This document shows, piece by piece, positions 24,901-40,244 of a DNA stretch of 64,000 nucleotides (the stretch's first letter is position 1; each line of letters opens with the position of its first letter). The notes under the pieces were generated by a model. That model worked only from the letters and a program-made list of their open reading frames with translations. It was not told where the DNA came from and ran no database searches. The DNA is from Alnus glutinosa (Eukaryota > Streptophyta > Magnoliopsida > Fagales > Betulaceae): assembly GCF_958979055.1 (NCBI RefSeq), contig NC_084886.1, positions 3,615,001 through 3,679,000 on the forward strand, in the 5' to 3' direction. The position numbers and the translations under genes are program-made.

Positions 24901-27716
24901 AAGTTGGTGGAGAATTCCAATCTACAAAACATTGAGAAGGATCTTCAACGTTTTCTTCATGTTGAAACTCTTCATCAACAACTCTTCATCCCGACCATGC
25001 TGTTCCCGAACCAGAACAGAATTGTGACTCGGGTTCTCGAAATTGGATTCTGAATTGCGACCGTCCATATTGCGATACATCTCCATGTTTTGCGCCTCTA
25101 GATGTTGGGTTAACTCCGCAACCTACCTCTGCAAGTCTTCAATCATCATGTTTTGTATAGTACGTTCATGGTAGGAGACTTCTTCATTCGGAACCTGCCC
25201 ACGCCAACCATGACCACCAGTCATGAAAACTGATGAAAATTCACTCTAAGAAGACGCTAAGCTTTGATACCAACTAACGCGGGGCAGAACTAAGATTGTT
25301 CTGACAACGTATGATAGTAGCAGAAACTAAGAATTAAAGATTGAAAAATGAATTTAGGATGAGAGAATAACAAATAGGGAAGAGAAAGACCCTAATTGTC
25401 TCAAATAAATAAACAGAGAAATAATTCTGAAAGACTTAAATTTAATTGATACTTCAAAACTTGATTCCAAAATAATACAGACTTGCCTTTATATAGGCAA
25501 AGTTTGAGTATTTTCCAAGCAGAATACTTGGAGAAAAAGAAAAAAAATAAAAATACAAAAAATAACCGTAAACTTGGAAACATAGTAAAATTCTTGTATA
25601 GAAAGTAAAATATTATTTTAAAAATAATCTTCAAATATTTTGTATGATTCTTTTCATTATTGGGCTAATCTTATTCGAAAAATAATATTTAAATCTTTTG
25701 TCTGATTTTCTCTTGCACCACAAAGATTGCAAGAAAGTTGCATTTACATCGAAATCAAATTATATCAAAGTAAAAATCTCGATATATGTCTTTGTCTAAC
25801 AAACAGACACTAGCTGCCACCACAGACAAATGTGTCAGGATATCTATTTTTATGGAGTAATCTTGAATGCAACCCCAAATGGGATTTTAAGTTATTAGTG
25901 CTGAGTGTCATTTGGATGATTTTGACGTAAAATATTTGAACTTTGTTATGAGCGGAAGTTTTGGTGCCTATATGGTCATGAAGATAATGGTCCTACTACT
26001 TGGTTAAAGATTAAGCAAGTGCTTTTAGTGGGCTAGGCCATTGATTTTTTGGCTTGGTTGTGATCCAAGCACATGCATATGTTTTACTAATTGTCATTCA
26101 TTTTACGTGATATCATTACTTTCTATGTACTTTCTGATGGGTATTTTTGGAAAGCTCAGAGGAAAGTAAGTGGATTCTGAAGACTGCATAAAGTAAATGT
26201 GTTGTGACATTAGAAATTCAATTGCAAACATTACCTTTAGTTGATTAGCAGTTACATTTGCACAGGTTCTTTTTAGTTGTACTGGTGTCAAATTTTCTGC
26301 AATTGGTATCGGAGTTTATAGATAACCTAAATGCATATCTTATTTTTTTATCTTTAAGATTTGTTTTATTTGGTCCTATGTTATCCTCTATGTATAATGC
26401 AATTTTTTTGCAATGGGTTAGTCATATGCGTTCCTTCTGTATCCAGATTATCTTAGAGCAGCGTAGCATTATTAGCTATCTCCAGAAGTTTCATCCGGAT
26501 GAGCATGGTCCATTTGGCATTACAGCCACCTGCCTTGAAACATTTATAAAAAGCTGTGCTGGCTACTCTGTTATCACTTATATACTGGGTATTGGAGACA
26601 GGTGACTATCTAGATATGCATCTTGGTACTTGAATTAGCTATAAATTTACATATTTTTATTTTTTCCCTATATACCTCCCACCTTCTCTTCCTATTCCTT
26701 TAAAAAGGAAAAAGGATATACGTAGTGAAAAATGCTTCGTCCATTAGAAACATAAAACTATTTTTCCATTTCAAGTTCTCTAGTTCTATTGCTACACCTG
26801 ATGCAGTTAATATTACTTGTTGAAAATTTAAGGTCATTGGACATGTTTTATGTTGCAACATTTGGTTCTGTTCTGGGGAATGTCAGGGATAGTTTTTTTT
26901 TTTTCTTTTTTTTTCTTTTTTTTTCTGAGCTTTATCATGGATAGTTCACCGGGAAAGCATGTCGACTTTTCCACTTCTGGGCCAGTTTTGAATATGCCAA
27001 TTTGAAGTGCCTTGGTTAAGACATTAGTTTCTTTGGTCCATAGGCACCTAGACAACCTTCTCCTCACAGAAGATGGGCGTCTTTTCCATGTTGATTTTGG
27101 TTTCATTCTCGGTCGAGACCCAAAGCCGTTTCCACCGCCAATGAAGCTCTGCAAAGAAATGGTCGTGGCTATGGGTGGACAAGAAAGGTAAATAGTTTTG
27201 ACTCTTTGGTGCCCTTGTTTACGTCATCTTTGCTGGACGAAGTTCCATTTGATTTGTGACATCAGAAGCCCACGGGCATGGTGCTGCATAATCAGTATAC
27301 AAGAAAGCAAATTGTTGATTACTTTTTCCTCCTGCAGTCAATATTATACAAGGTTCAAATCCTATTGTTGCGAGGCATACAACATCCTCCGTAAATCAAG
27401 TAACCTTATTTTAAATCTGTTTCATCTAATGGCGGGTTCCAACATTCCTGACATAGCTTCTGATCCTGAAAAAGGCATTCTAAAGGTGAGTTTCTTTATG
27501 TTTTTGTTCTGATTTTCAGTCTGGTGCGTATTTGTTTGTGTTTCTTGCTTTAACCAGGACTCTGTTGATGCCATACAGCTTCAGGAGAAGTTCCGTTTAG
27601 ACTTGGATGATGAAGCTTCAATACATTTTTTCCAGGATCTTATCAATGAGAGTGTTAGTGCACTGTTTCCTCAAATGGTTGAGACTATTCATAGGTGGGC
27701 TCAGTACTGGCGCTGA
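12136..27716 (+). CDS. VPS34: Class III phosphatidylinositol 3-kinase VPS34
   Basis: VPS34 makes PI3P on endosomal, autophagosomal and vacuolar membranes, in complex with VPS15 and ATG6/Beclin. Seventeen exons join to 814 residues: 12136-12247, 12912-13008, 13497-13593, 14043-14201, 14317-14526, 15065-15243, 16215-16362, 18162-18257, 18582-18717, 18832-18953, 19492-19686, 21726-21896, 22028-22165, 26447-26601, 27044-27187, 27338-27485 and 27579-27716. In order: N-terminal C2 domain ([12 protein letters not shown] start, [20 protein letters not shown]), helical PIK domain (about 300-510; [20 protein letters not shown]), then the lipid kinase domain. The kinase has [13 protein letters not shown], the catalytic loop D671-R-H-L-D-N676, D689-F-G and an activation loop [14 protein letters not shown]. 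The C-terminus HRWAQYWR is typical. The ATG at 12136 opens directly into the conserved N-terminus. Introns 11 and 13 are swollen by transposons. Confidence 0.97.
15430..15560. repeat. Fragment of the 'ggggcgga' repeat family in VPS34 intron 6
   Basis: The end motif 'taggggcggaactac' followed by 'gggggggctctag' and an AT-rich tract resembles the terminus of the element at 7033-7860. It is a short decayed fragment. Confidence 0.35.
17262..17289 (+). mobile_element. Ultra-short LINE-tail insertion (VPS34 intron 7)
   Basis: A 28-bp insert ends in TTTACTTATC plus a poly-A run. It is flanked by the direct repeat ttatctcac (17253-17261 and 17290-17298). The end motif matches the 3' tail of the LINE at 19909-20379. 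Confidence 0.6.
19030..19075 (+). mobile_element. Ultra-short LINE-tail insertion (VPS34 intron 10)
   Basis: A 46-bp insert ends in TTTACTTATC plus poly-A. It is flanked by a 22-bp direct repeat (19008-19029 and 19076-19097, core 'atatcatatc') that differs at one position. This fits target-primed reverse transcription with extreme 5' truncation. Confidence 0.75.
19909..20379 (+). mobile_element. 5'-truncated LINE with open ORF2 tail and 14-bp TSD
   Basis: Perfect direct repeats aaaagttccaattt (19895-19908 and 20380-20393) flank a 471-bp insert that ends in a poly-A tail after TTTTTACTTATA. It carries an uninterrupted frame (19917-20354) for the C-terminus of LINE ORF2: a C-x2-Y..H-L-L-L-H-C zinc-binding segment and [16 protein letters not shown]. 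The intact frame and perfect TSD suggest a recent insertion. It lies inside the TIR element of intron 11, in the sense orientation of VPS34. Confidence 0.9.
21271..21520 (-). mobile_element. Antisense LINE 3'-end fragment
   Basis: The sequence 'ttataagtaatcaagatattatt' followed by short A-rich non-coding sequence matches the complement of plant LINE 3' ends such as those elsewhere in this window. It is a short decayed piece, and its boundaries are approximate. Confidence 0.4.
21911..21984. repeat. Compound microsatellite (CT)n-(CA)n in VPS34 intron 12
   Basis: About 22 CT units are followed by a short junction and about 10 CA units. The tract fills more than half of the 131-nt intron 12 and provides a long pyrimidine tract near its centre. 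Confidence 0.95.
22735..23870 (-). mobile_element. Antisense LINE ORF2 fragment in VPS34 intron 13
   Basis: Minus-strand frames encode the part of ORF2 after the reverse transcriptase. One segment reads [15 protein letters not shown] (23700-23760). Next comes the zinc-binding region ([22 protein letters not shown], about 23300-23400), and a C-terminal [16 protein letters not shown] at 22960-23020. The poly-A tail reads as T at about 22735-22742. Frameshifts and stops break it. A short LINE-tail insertion (23058-23087) lies within it. Confidence 0.85.
23058..23087 (+). mobile_element. Ultra-short LINE-tail insertion nested in the antisense LINE
   Basis: A 30-bp insert ending in TTTTACTTATC plus A7 is flanked by perfect 20-bp direct repeats, ggatatctcctcctttggga, at 23038-23057 and 23088-23107. 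It is younger than the LINE it interrupts. Confidence 0.85.
23961..25720 (-). mobile_element. Non-autonomous Ty3/gypsy-like LTR retrotransposon
   Basis: Two similar LTRs (23961-24376 and 25274-25720) flank about 0.9 kb. A 5-bp target duplication, CAAAG, occurs at 23956-23960 and 25721-25725. On the minus strand the 5' LTR is the right one. Just inside it the complement of 'gctttgatacca' gives TGGTATCAAAGC, a methionine-initiator tRNA primer site. Internal minus-strand sequence next to the primer site encodes a gag-like N-terminus ([16 protein letters not shown], then MMIEDLQR, a stop, VAELTQHL), as in plant gypsy gag. The protease, reverse transcriptase and integrase are missing, so it needed help in trans. 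It is antisense to VPS34 within intron 13. Confidence 0.85.
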
Positions 27717-30134
27717 TCCCAGAGAGAAATTTTGTTTCATAAACACCTTTGTAAATAGCCAGGTGATTTCTAGCATCTTCTGTTTCAGTTTGCAGTTTTT
27801 GCATATTCTTCAAAACAGGTTAACTGGAATTGAACCCATTTTCTGGCAAAGTTTCTGACTTGGAGTTGATTTGTATATTTTGCTGAAAACACAAGCTTCA
27901 GCTGAGTTGCACTTATAACCAAATCATTTGTCACCTTTTTATTTTTTTATTCTTTTATTCTTTTTTTAGGGTGCAGCCGATACTCTGTTTAGATCCTGAA
28001 AAGACAAACATAGAGGATAGAAAATATGACAGCAATCATCTTCAACAACTCTATGGAGCATTATGGTAGATCGCATCTGTGTTTCCACTATTTAGTGATT
28101 TTGAAGCAATATCTTGGATGCTTTCTTTGGATGAACCATAGTAGTCATGTTGGTTGGAAATAAGTTCAAACTCAAAGCTTTTCCATATATTATATCTATC
28201 TATATCACTACCAACTAATTTGGATGGTTATAGTCTCCTGACCTGTGTCCGCAACTAGTGTACATGTTTAGGTTTTTCCAAATTCTCCCCAGTGACTCTT
28301 TTACCAAATCTTGACCGTGTCTTTGGTCCCATGTCTTTTGATTATTTTTATGCTGTCTTACCACTCGAATCATGAACAGAAGTTTATAATTACGGGCCTT
28401 ATATGGTTTGGACCCAAGAGAAACCTTTGCTTTGTTATCTTCACTCTAAAGTTAATATTACCGAAGCAATGGCCTGTTTTTGTCTTCTGGTATCTTGCCA
28501 GAGGAAAAGGAAGAAAAAAAAAAGGCCGGGGGGGGGGGGGGGGGGGGGGGCGGTGTTGGAGTCTGATATTTTTGGTATATAAATTGAATTTCTGAGATTA
28601 CTTCTTTCTTTCAATTTTCAGATCGGCAGCCATGAACTACCTGTCATCCCAAAGGGCGAGAGCAGGAAAAAAAAAAAAAAAATTATAGAACTTTATTGAA
28701 ATGTATAGAAACTTCGTAGTGTCATATGTAAATTTCTTTTCAGATTTGGTTGAATCAATTTTTTATATTAGGACTCTTTCCTTTTTTGGTTATTGCCGCT
28801 ATATCTAGATTCCAGGGATTTCGAGATGGCATTTTAGCTTTCCTGGCCAAAATTCTAAAGAGTTTTTGTTTATCTCTCTCTCATTGCCACATGAAATTCT
28901 ATCCTTTCAATATTGGGAATTGATTAATGTTACACCAACAACTCTTTTAACAACTTGCTGAAACACATGATTGGAGCTAAGCTAAAGCTAGCCAGTAAAA
29001 AACAATTTAACACTGTCAACAAGTTATGAAGGAGTTGTAGGTCTATCATTTTTCTTTTGAGTTAGCTTGCAATGATCACACAAACCTTGTGCATCACAAT
29101 CGTTACAGTTGACAATAGATAGAATTGGAAACCTTCACAACGGGCCATAGGGTGCTTAACATATTATATTGATGAAATAAACGATGCAATTAAAAATTAG
29201 TACTCAGGCTTTTAATAACTCTACGGACAATACTATATATTTTATTCTACTTTGTTGATGTAGCACAACCAATCAGCTTTTGAATTTTGATTTTTTTTAA
29301 TAATGGTTGATTGACAGTACCACATCGGGTCTTAGGGTTCTGTTATAGGTGGTCTACCACCCCAAATCATTCCCATAATTCATTTAGTTTTAGTTTTTTT
29401 TTTTTGTTTTTTTGAAAAATATTTATGTTGGTTTAATTCTAGTAAGAACATATGTGATGTCGCTAAAAAATAAGAATAATTATTTCATTTCACTTTTTTC
29501 ATTCCTAGTAATAGATATTTATTTTCATAATTTAATAGTTATTTTGCATACTAAACATGCCTTAAATACAGTTATTCTAAAAAGTAGTGTTATATATTCA
29601 CACAAACATTCCATAAAATTGACAGGATGGGGTCTAATTCTTCTTGGATCAGTCATTGATATATATATATATAAACGTTGTCACATTTAGGCTTATTTAT
29701 AGAGGATTTACCTTGGCTCTCTATGATTTAAATTTTTGCCTTTTCAAAGCCTGGCTTCGAATTTTCGGTCGGAGTCAAATGACTCTTTCGGTCATTGACT
29801 TGGCCATTACATACCAAATGCGTCGTGCAACTCATGTTCAATTCCCTGATGTTGCAATGGAACGCAAGGGCATTCTCGTCACTTAGGAATGGCAAGCAAC
29901 GGGCCGGTGGCCCTGATACCTCTTCTTTATCATTCACTTTAATGGCGTGGCTGTCACCGATTGGACAGACAACGTAACCTACAGTCGTAATTTCCACGCA
30001 CGATCAAGGAGGGCATCCTCGTCATTTTAGAAATCCAGTATCGCACAAAGCACTCTGGAGCCAGCCCGTGGTTTCCAATTTATATATCCCCTCTGGTTGA
30101 CGATCCTCACCCTCATATAATATATTACGCGTTG
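27717..30134. other. VPS34 3' flank and ARF upstream region
   Basis: The first few hundred bases are probably VPS34 3' UTR. The region holds an uninterrupted G tract (about 28528-28550), an A run (28666-28682) and AT-rich spacer. Nothing here resembles a gene. Bases 29900-30134 are the ARF promoter. Confidence 0.45.
30081..30087 (+). promoter_or_regulatory. Probable TATA box of the ARF gene
   Basis: TATATAT within 'caatttatatatcccc' is followed about 30-60 bases downstream by a likely start region and a CT-rich leader (30150-30165). The placement is as expected for a plant Pol II core promoter. This is inferred from position only. Confidence 0.5.
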
Positions 30135-33449
<3,315 letters not shown>

Positions 33450-35333
33450 AGCTCCTGGGGAGTCGTTTTGTGCACGGGAAATTCTGGATGCAGGGGTGAA
33501 TATTATCTAGTTTTTTTTCTTTTCCGTTCTTTTGAAGACAATTTGATTGTGGCTATGCCTTTTTTCTCCGGGAAATGATCTCTTAATTAGGAACTTTTAT
33601 GGCTATAATTTGTAACAGAAAATTGGTATGTTGGATATATATACTTGAGCTTTTTGTCTGGGTTGTATTCAATTCTCCTAGCTGTAATCGAAACTAATTT
33701 GATTGCAAAGTTCTTGATTGGCTTTATACCTACGTTGTTGTTTATTGAGTGTTAATGCACAAATTCTGTACTCCCGAATATTTTTTCTTCGAATATTCAA
33801 GCTCTCTACGGACTATGAGCCCAAGACCAGGCAACTCCTCTGGAGATGGACTTGAAGAAGCCAAGAAGGTGAGGTGAGCGGAGGCTGCCCCTCGACAGAC
33901 AAGGGGTGGCGCCTATGTGGGGAGGTCACCTCTGACATCCGCCCCTCAATTCTTTATTTTTTATATATAAAAAAAAAAAAAAAAAAATTGTGGGTAAAAC
34001 TGTAACATTAAAATATACTTTAGAATAGCTTTCTCTTTTATCTTTTCTTATGACATTAAAATATTATTTTTAATTTTTAATTTTTGAACATCATAGAGGC
34101 ACAATCGACAGAGAGATCAGAGAGCTTGAGAGAGAGGGAGACGTTGAGACAGAGAGAGCTCAGGAGAGAGAGAGAGAGATGCAGAGAACCGACAGAGAGG
34201 GAGAGGATGCCAGTGTGTTGACAGATGCTGTGGGTATTGGTGATAGAGATCCTAGGCCGAAAGCCATTTCTCGAAAGTTTAGTGAGCTTGTGCCCTGGGT
34301 CTTAGCCACCTCCAACAACTTCAAAGCCCTGGGTCTCCTTCGATGAGGTAATCTCTAGATTTACTAGGTTGATTTTATGGGTATTCGGCTATTGTGGAAA
34401 TTAGTTGACCGAATGTCCAAAGATTGAAAGTTGAGGCTGGCAATGAAAGTTGCAAATTTGTTTGGTGATTTTGGATTGATGGCTGGCTGGTAAAAAGAAA
34501 TTGGAAGTGTTTTTGATGGGTTTGTGTTTCTTCGATGGTTGCAAATGATGGAATGTTGCAGCCTTGCAGGGAGGTGAGAATGGTGAAGGGAAGAGGGAGA
34601 TGAGAGTTTTTGTGATTTTTTTGAGATTTTTTCTAAATTTAGGGAACGGAACTCCTTATAGAGTGTTTGCTATGAATGCTCAAAGTCATCAATTATATCA
34701 TGTGTTAATTGATAATTGGTTGTGATGCGAATTTCTATGCGCAATGGTTTGAGGTAATTTTGGACCGATAGCTTATTCAGAGATCAATACTCAACGGATT
34801 AGTTTGGTACAACTGCAAATAAGTAATGTTCTTTAGCTATTCTTACAAGTGATCTTAATGCTCCTGTCCTCCTTTTTGTCACCTTGGGAAGCAATTCTTC
34901 TCTCTTCCCTACCCCTGAATTAGGCTTGTTTGGAAGCTGAAATCGCTGCCGATTGCTTTAGTTATCGTTTTGGTTCATTCTTGTGTGTATTTACCCAAAT
35001 TTGCTTGGATAGTGGATACCACTCTTTTTAAGTGATACCCGGGATCAAAGAGGTATGAAGATTTGAAAAAGGGAGAATAATGCACTAATGGATCTGGAAA
35101 TTTAAAATAATTTTTTGTCCCCTTGAAATAATATAATATGCAGTAAGCTGTCCCATACTCGGAGGGATGGTGCCATGTTACCAATGGTATTAAGCACGAG
35201 TCATGACTCATACGCGCAAAATGGAAGAGTTTCAATCATCGACAACTGCTCCCATCTATAAAGGATGAGAATCCCTTTTGGTTAAGCTGGAGGGAGACAG
35301 GAGGCAAGGCTGCCAAAAATTTGTATTCATTTT
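33450..35333. other. ARF 3' flank and degraded repeat spacer
   Basis: ARF 3' UTR is followed by spacer. A G/C-rich piece at 33880-33950 ('ggtggcgcctatg', 'catccgcccctc') recalls the 7033-family termini and is followed by a poly-A run (33969-33987). A purine-rich GAGA tract (34100-34200) precedes a short open frame annotated separately. No other coding signal was seen. Confidence 0.4.
34179..34346 (+). CDS. Short orphan reading frame of doubtful status
   Basis: A 55-residue frame begins MQRTDREGEDASV and ends NNFKALGLLR, with no recognised domain. Its start lies in a GAGA-rich tract that could serve as a leader, but low-complexity DNA also produces chance frames. There is no flanking splice evidence. 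I list it because its second half (PRPKAISRKFSELVPW) is not low-complexity. A fragment of a larger gene or transposon is equally possible. Confidence 0.15.
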   Translation: MQRTDREGEDASVLTDAVGIGDRDPRPKAISRKFSELVPWVLATSNNFKALGLLR

Positions 35334-36040
35334 TGTTGGTACAGTTTTCGATATGGTTGTGACAACTCACTCTTCTTCGTAGGTGGTTTCATCGTATGGG
35401 CACTGCAATACCTGCAAAGCTTAAGAGAATACTCTGGAGTCGATCGGAGTTCCTCCCTCCGATGCTTAAGTCAAATAGCAAGATTGAGAATAATTTTGGT
35501 GGAGTTCAAAGAGCATGTGTGTCTCATACCTGTAATGAGCTGTATTTATAGACCTTTATGTTCCCGGTTTTCCTTTCTCATTAAAAAATGCATCTTTGCC
35601 TGCATTTATTGCACATATAGGAATATTCCTGCGCCGTCCATTGTTATGCACTAGCAGGGACATCCTAGTGTGTCAGGGATATTCTTGCACCGTTCACTGT
35701 CGCTTCTTTACATAGGCAGGGACATCCTTGGTGTGCCAAAGATATTTTTGCACCGCAGGAGATATTTCATCGCCCCTATTGGGAGCATATAGGCGTCCGT
35801 ACTCATTCTGAACTACTATGATTACTATGCGCTTTCAGCGCATTAAATTCACGCCCGGTCCCATAATGGGCTGCCTGCTCTGTGCTTCCAGGCTTGTGGC
35901 CAATAGTTCTTTTATGGGCTGGTTCGGGCCTTGGGGCCCAAAACCTTACGGAAGGGCCTTTGGAGGATGGTAACTAAGGTGGGCTTGTAGCCCCCGGCTT
36001 GAGCCGGGCTGGCCCTATTGGGAAGGGATTATTCCCAACA
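35334..36040 (+). mobile_element. Solo LTR (probably Ty3/gypsy-like)
   Basis: The 707-bp segment starts TGTTGG and ends CCAACA, the short inverted termini of LTRs. Flanks are attt(t) and attt(c), a 4-of-5 match for a target duplication. Inside, a promoter-like 'tgtatttatagacc' (about 35547) is followed by CT-rich and then GC-rich sequence with repeats of 'cagggacatcc' and 'gcaccg'. No internal domain adjoins either side, so the element was probably lost by LTR-LTR recombination. Confidence 0.55.
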
Positions 36041-38561
36041 ATTTCCATGATATTATGCATGAATCAGATGACGAATTCTTCAGGAAAAAAATTGTCGCAT
36101 CCCCATTGCATTGCTCGGGGCGTTCAATCGACGAAGTGGACACTCAAACTTTCTGCTTAGAAAGCAAAACCTGTTGCAGGGCTGAGATTGTGATATTTGC
36201 AATAGTATTATTTATTAAGAAAATAACAAATGTCGTTCTTATTCTAATTAACGTTTATATTTTCACTCTCAAAAATTTATCCTCCACAGTCCACACAATA
36301 GATTAACTATATTTATCCTTCCTAACTATTATTCTTTTTGCAATGTTTACTCAATTTTTTTAATTTTTGTAATATCCTTCCATTTATCGTTGAGGTTGGC
36401 AGGTTGCAATGCCAATATCCCTCTTTCGAGATCCAAAATAATAAAAATACCATTTATAAAATAAAATAAAATAAAATAAATATCGGGAAATGCACATCTA
36501 CTGTTAACAAATACTGTTAACAAATGCTAGAATTGGATATTGAGGAAGGCCCATCCCTTTTGGAGGGCATTGGGGTATCTGATTGTGGCCATTCAAGTTT
36601 CTGGACCGTGATGGTCTTTGCAAAACGAGCTCATCCAAATATTCCTCATATGGTCTTGCACCCTCTTTCATGGGCTTAGGTTAAGTTTGTTTTTGTGAAA
36701 AAGTTGATCTAAAAAATTGTTTAAAGTCTTCCTTATTATGTGATAAATATTTTAATATCATGTAATTTTCACATATATATTTTTAATAACATTAATTAAA
36801 AAAAGAAAAAGTACGTTTTTTTTTTTTGCAGGATTTTGAGTTTAAAAATACATGTTAACTTTATTAGATTGGTTTATAGTCTATCCAATTTTGATTGAAG
36901 ATGCTACTCGTAAGTTCGTAATAAAATGATAATTCAGAAGAAACAGCCAAATTGTTGACTCATATATAATTTATAGATGTAAGTGCAAATAGAGTTTTAG
37001 TTGAGGGAACAAAATATAATTTATCCTTTCTACTTTTCATTTTTGGTCCCTAGAAAACGACCGACAAAATATCATGGCTTTTCTCTAGATGAAGGAGTAT
37101 ATTTTAGTAAACAAGTTGGCAAGAATAATCACTTAAAAAAAAAAAAAAAAAAAAAAAAAAATTGGGGAAGAATAATCTTAGTTTAGCTTTTGGGTAATAA
37201 ACAAGATATGTGTATGTCCTGCACGACAAAAAGGTTGCGATCAGTTCTCTGGGATGAGAGGTTCAGCCTCGCTTTTGGGTTTCCTACACACATTCCATAA
37301 TTTGTTCTCATCCTTCTTTGCCAATCATTTTTTTATTTTTATTTTATTATTATTATTCTTATTATTTTTTGTCTTTTAGTGCCCCACAATTACAAGAATT
37401 AGTGGTTAGGATCACTTCAAGACTTTCATTAATTTCTTTCTTCACCAAATCTTTATCTCTCATTAGATTTGCTAGTGTAAGATTTCTAAATCAATAAAGT
37501 TTAAAGAAATTTCTATGAAATTGCCCTTCTAAAAGTAGGCTCACACAAAACGCAGGAAAAAAAGTTTAACACATAATAAGAGCCACTTTGGTAGGATTGC
37601 AGATTTTCATTATACAATTAGAACTTATAAGCTATATCTGATTAGAAAGCCAATACCGCTTCAGAAAGTGACAAAAGGCCTGCATTTGTCACCAAATGGA
37701 CTGTAGTTAGGACTAGGATTCCTATAATTGATAGTAGGTTTGCGGTTAATAATCACCTACTAATTACTAACTACCTAATTGCTTTTGTAGGTAATTGAAA
37801 AAAAAGGTTAAACGTCTAAGGCGGAAGGGTTAGCGGTTTAAGAAGTAGGTGGATGTGGTTATTAACCGCTAACTGTCTACCCATATATATAACAAAATGA
37901 CGTCGTTTCATATATATATACGGTTCTAAATGACATCATACATTCGGCAGTTATAATGAATTGTATAAGCCTAAAAAAGAGGTTTAATGAATGCTTAATA
38001 CTCAAAAATAAGTTTAAAATGTTCAAATTTAAAAGCAGTTATAGCTTTGAATAACTACTAATCAACTTTTTTTTATATTTGCTAATCGCCTAATACGGGA
38101 TGGCTGCGGTTATTAAAATGGTATAGTCTAAGTTGTAGCTAATTCAAGTGGATTACGATGGGACTTACATACCCAAACAAGTCTCAAACTACATGATCGA
38201 GCACTAACTACCGGCTCTTTGATGCAGAGGTTAGGTAAGCTAATCAAGTTGCAACCAATCTGGATCCGTTTTGAAAAGTAGGAGGGTGAAAAAGTCAGAT
38301 AAAAACCCCAACAAACAGATCCTAATGGATGAGATATTAATTAGTGAAATATCTGGCGGCTGGAAGGGGCTAATTTACTAAACTACTCATGGTGGGAAGA
38401 AGCTCGTGTGGTCGATCTCCCACTTTGCGAACCCATGACCCCTTCAATAATTAGTTTTGTAGTCCCCTCGGAAGCTGATCGAACATTCGAACCCACTGCA
38501 TGCCCCTCGAGTTTAAGATTGTCGCAACGTGCTTGGAAAATGACTCTATAGGAAGATCCTT

Positions 38562-38638
<77 letters not shown>

Positions 38639-40200
38639 CAATAAAATAAGCCCCATTACTTCTAGAAAAATCAACCGGTTGCAATCACTCTTATACAAAT
38701 CACGGATCGGCTCTCAAGTTTCAGTAATTTGTTGATTGAATTTGTAATGATTTAGACAGTCCTTATAGAACTTACATGTTTAAACAGATAAACATTTTGT
38801 ATGAAATCTATTCGACCAGATAAATTTTATAAAAACTCTTTCATATTTAATGTTGAATTACTAACGTCCAATGGAAACAACCAAATTGTATAAATCTCCA
38901 TTTCTTCTCATTATCTTGTATACAAATCACCTATGTTTATCCTTTGAGAAGCAAAATGGGATTTGTATAAGATGTAGTTGGGTGAAAGTACTGATCAATA
39001 TTTGGAAGATAATGTCGGCTAGCTCTAATGATAACTATTTTTTATATATATATATTTTTTGTCATAAATATGTGTGAAAAAAAAAAAAAAAAAAAAAACT
39101 ATATGTATTAATGTAATACACGTTCCATTTGACCAAAGTAAATAATTGGTCATATATAATTATAAATAATTAAAAATGGCACAAATGAAAAAATAAATAT
39201 AACAATTATCTCCAGGCAATTAGCCAAAGGAAGCACTACATATATCACTTTTTTTTTTTTTAACAAATAGCATGTGTTATCATATATTACTGAAGACAAC
39301 TCCAGGGTAAGGACAAAAACAAGAAGTTCAAGACCCACAACACCATAAGTCAGATAAATCTGACTTGAACAGCAACCTAAACAATACATAATCATTATAG
39401 GGACAACAATGAGCCACTCTTTACATTTAAATATAATCAACAAATAAAAGATGGCAGATCTAGCACCTAAGCCAACAAATAGTCCAGTAACTTTTAAGCA
39501 TCACAGAGGCAGACTGTGAACAAACAAAAAAAAAACAACATAAAACACCCTAAACCGGTGTCGGGTGGCGATGTAGTACACGTGTCTCCACCGAAGACCT
39601 CCTTTGCAGCAAAAATTTTCCAGAAGACCTCGGATCCACCAAAAAAACCCCAACCGCGCCCTAGAAAACAAGTTGTGACCCATACGCACCGGTCTAGGGA
39701 GTGACCTCCCTGGCGGGTGTAGGCCACGCGCCGAGCGTGAAGAACCGGCACAACCGCGGCTGGGGCTGCTGGGCTAGAAGAAGCTGGCGACCACCGTGGA
39801 GAGGTGCGTGTCTTGGAAAAACCAGTTGAAGTGAACAGATCTTACATAATAAATATTGTTATTTTGTTTACAGTCATTATTATTTGAAATTTTTTCAATA
39901 ATAATAATAATAATATGCAACACGTACGTACAACAATGTAGCTTTCCCTCTCCTATGTAACATTTACTTTGAAATTAATGACAAAATAAAATTTTGTAAA
40001 ATATCGATCCTTAATTAATGAGCAACTAGTTCGTTGATAATGCATGAATAGCATTAGCATTGTTTCAAAAAGAGTAATAAATATCTTAATTAACTAAAGT
40101 CGTGATTCGCGAGGCCGGTGCTCGTAAAGGTCATAACCATCTTTACGTTTCTTTTATATCTGGGTCTACGTACCTCCTAATTAATCTTTGCAAAAGCTAA

Positions 40201-40244
<44 letters not shown>

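Noticed and set aside
39494-39751. 85-residue minus-strand frame
   Set aside because: No recognisable domain, and no splice or transcript signal; it probably derives from a degraded repeat.
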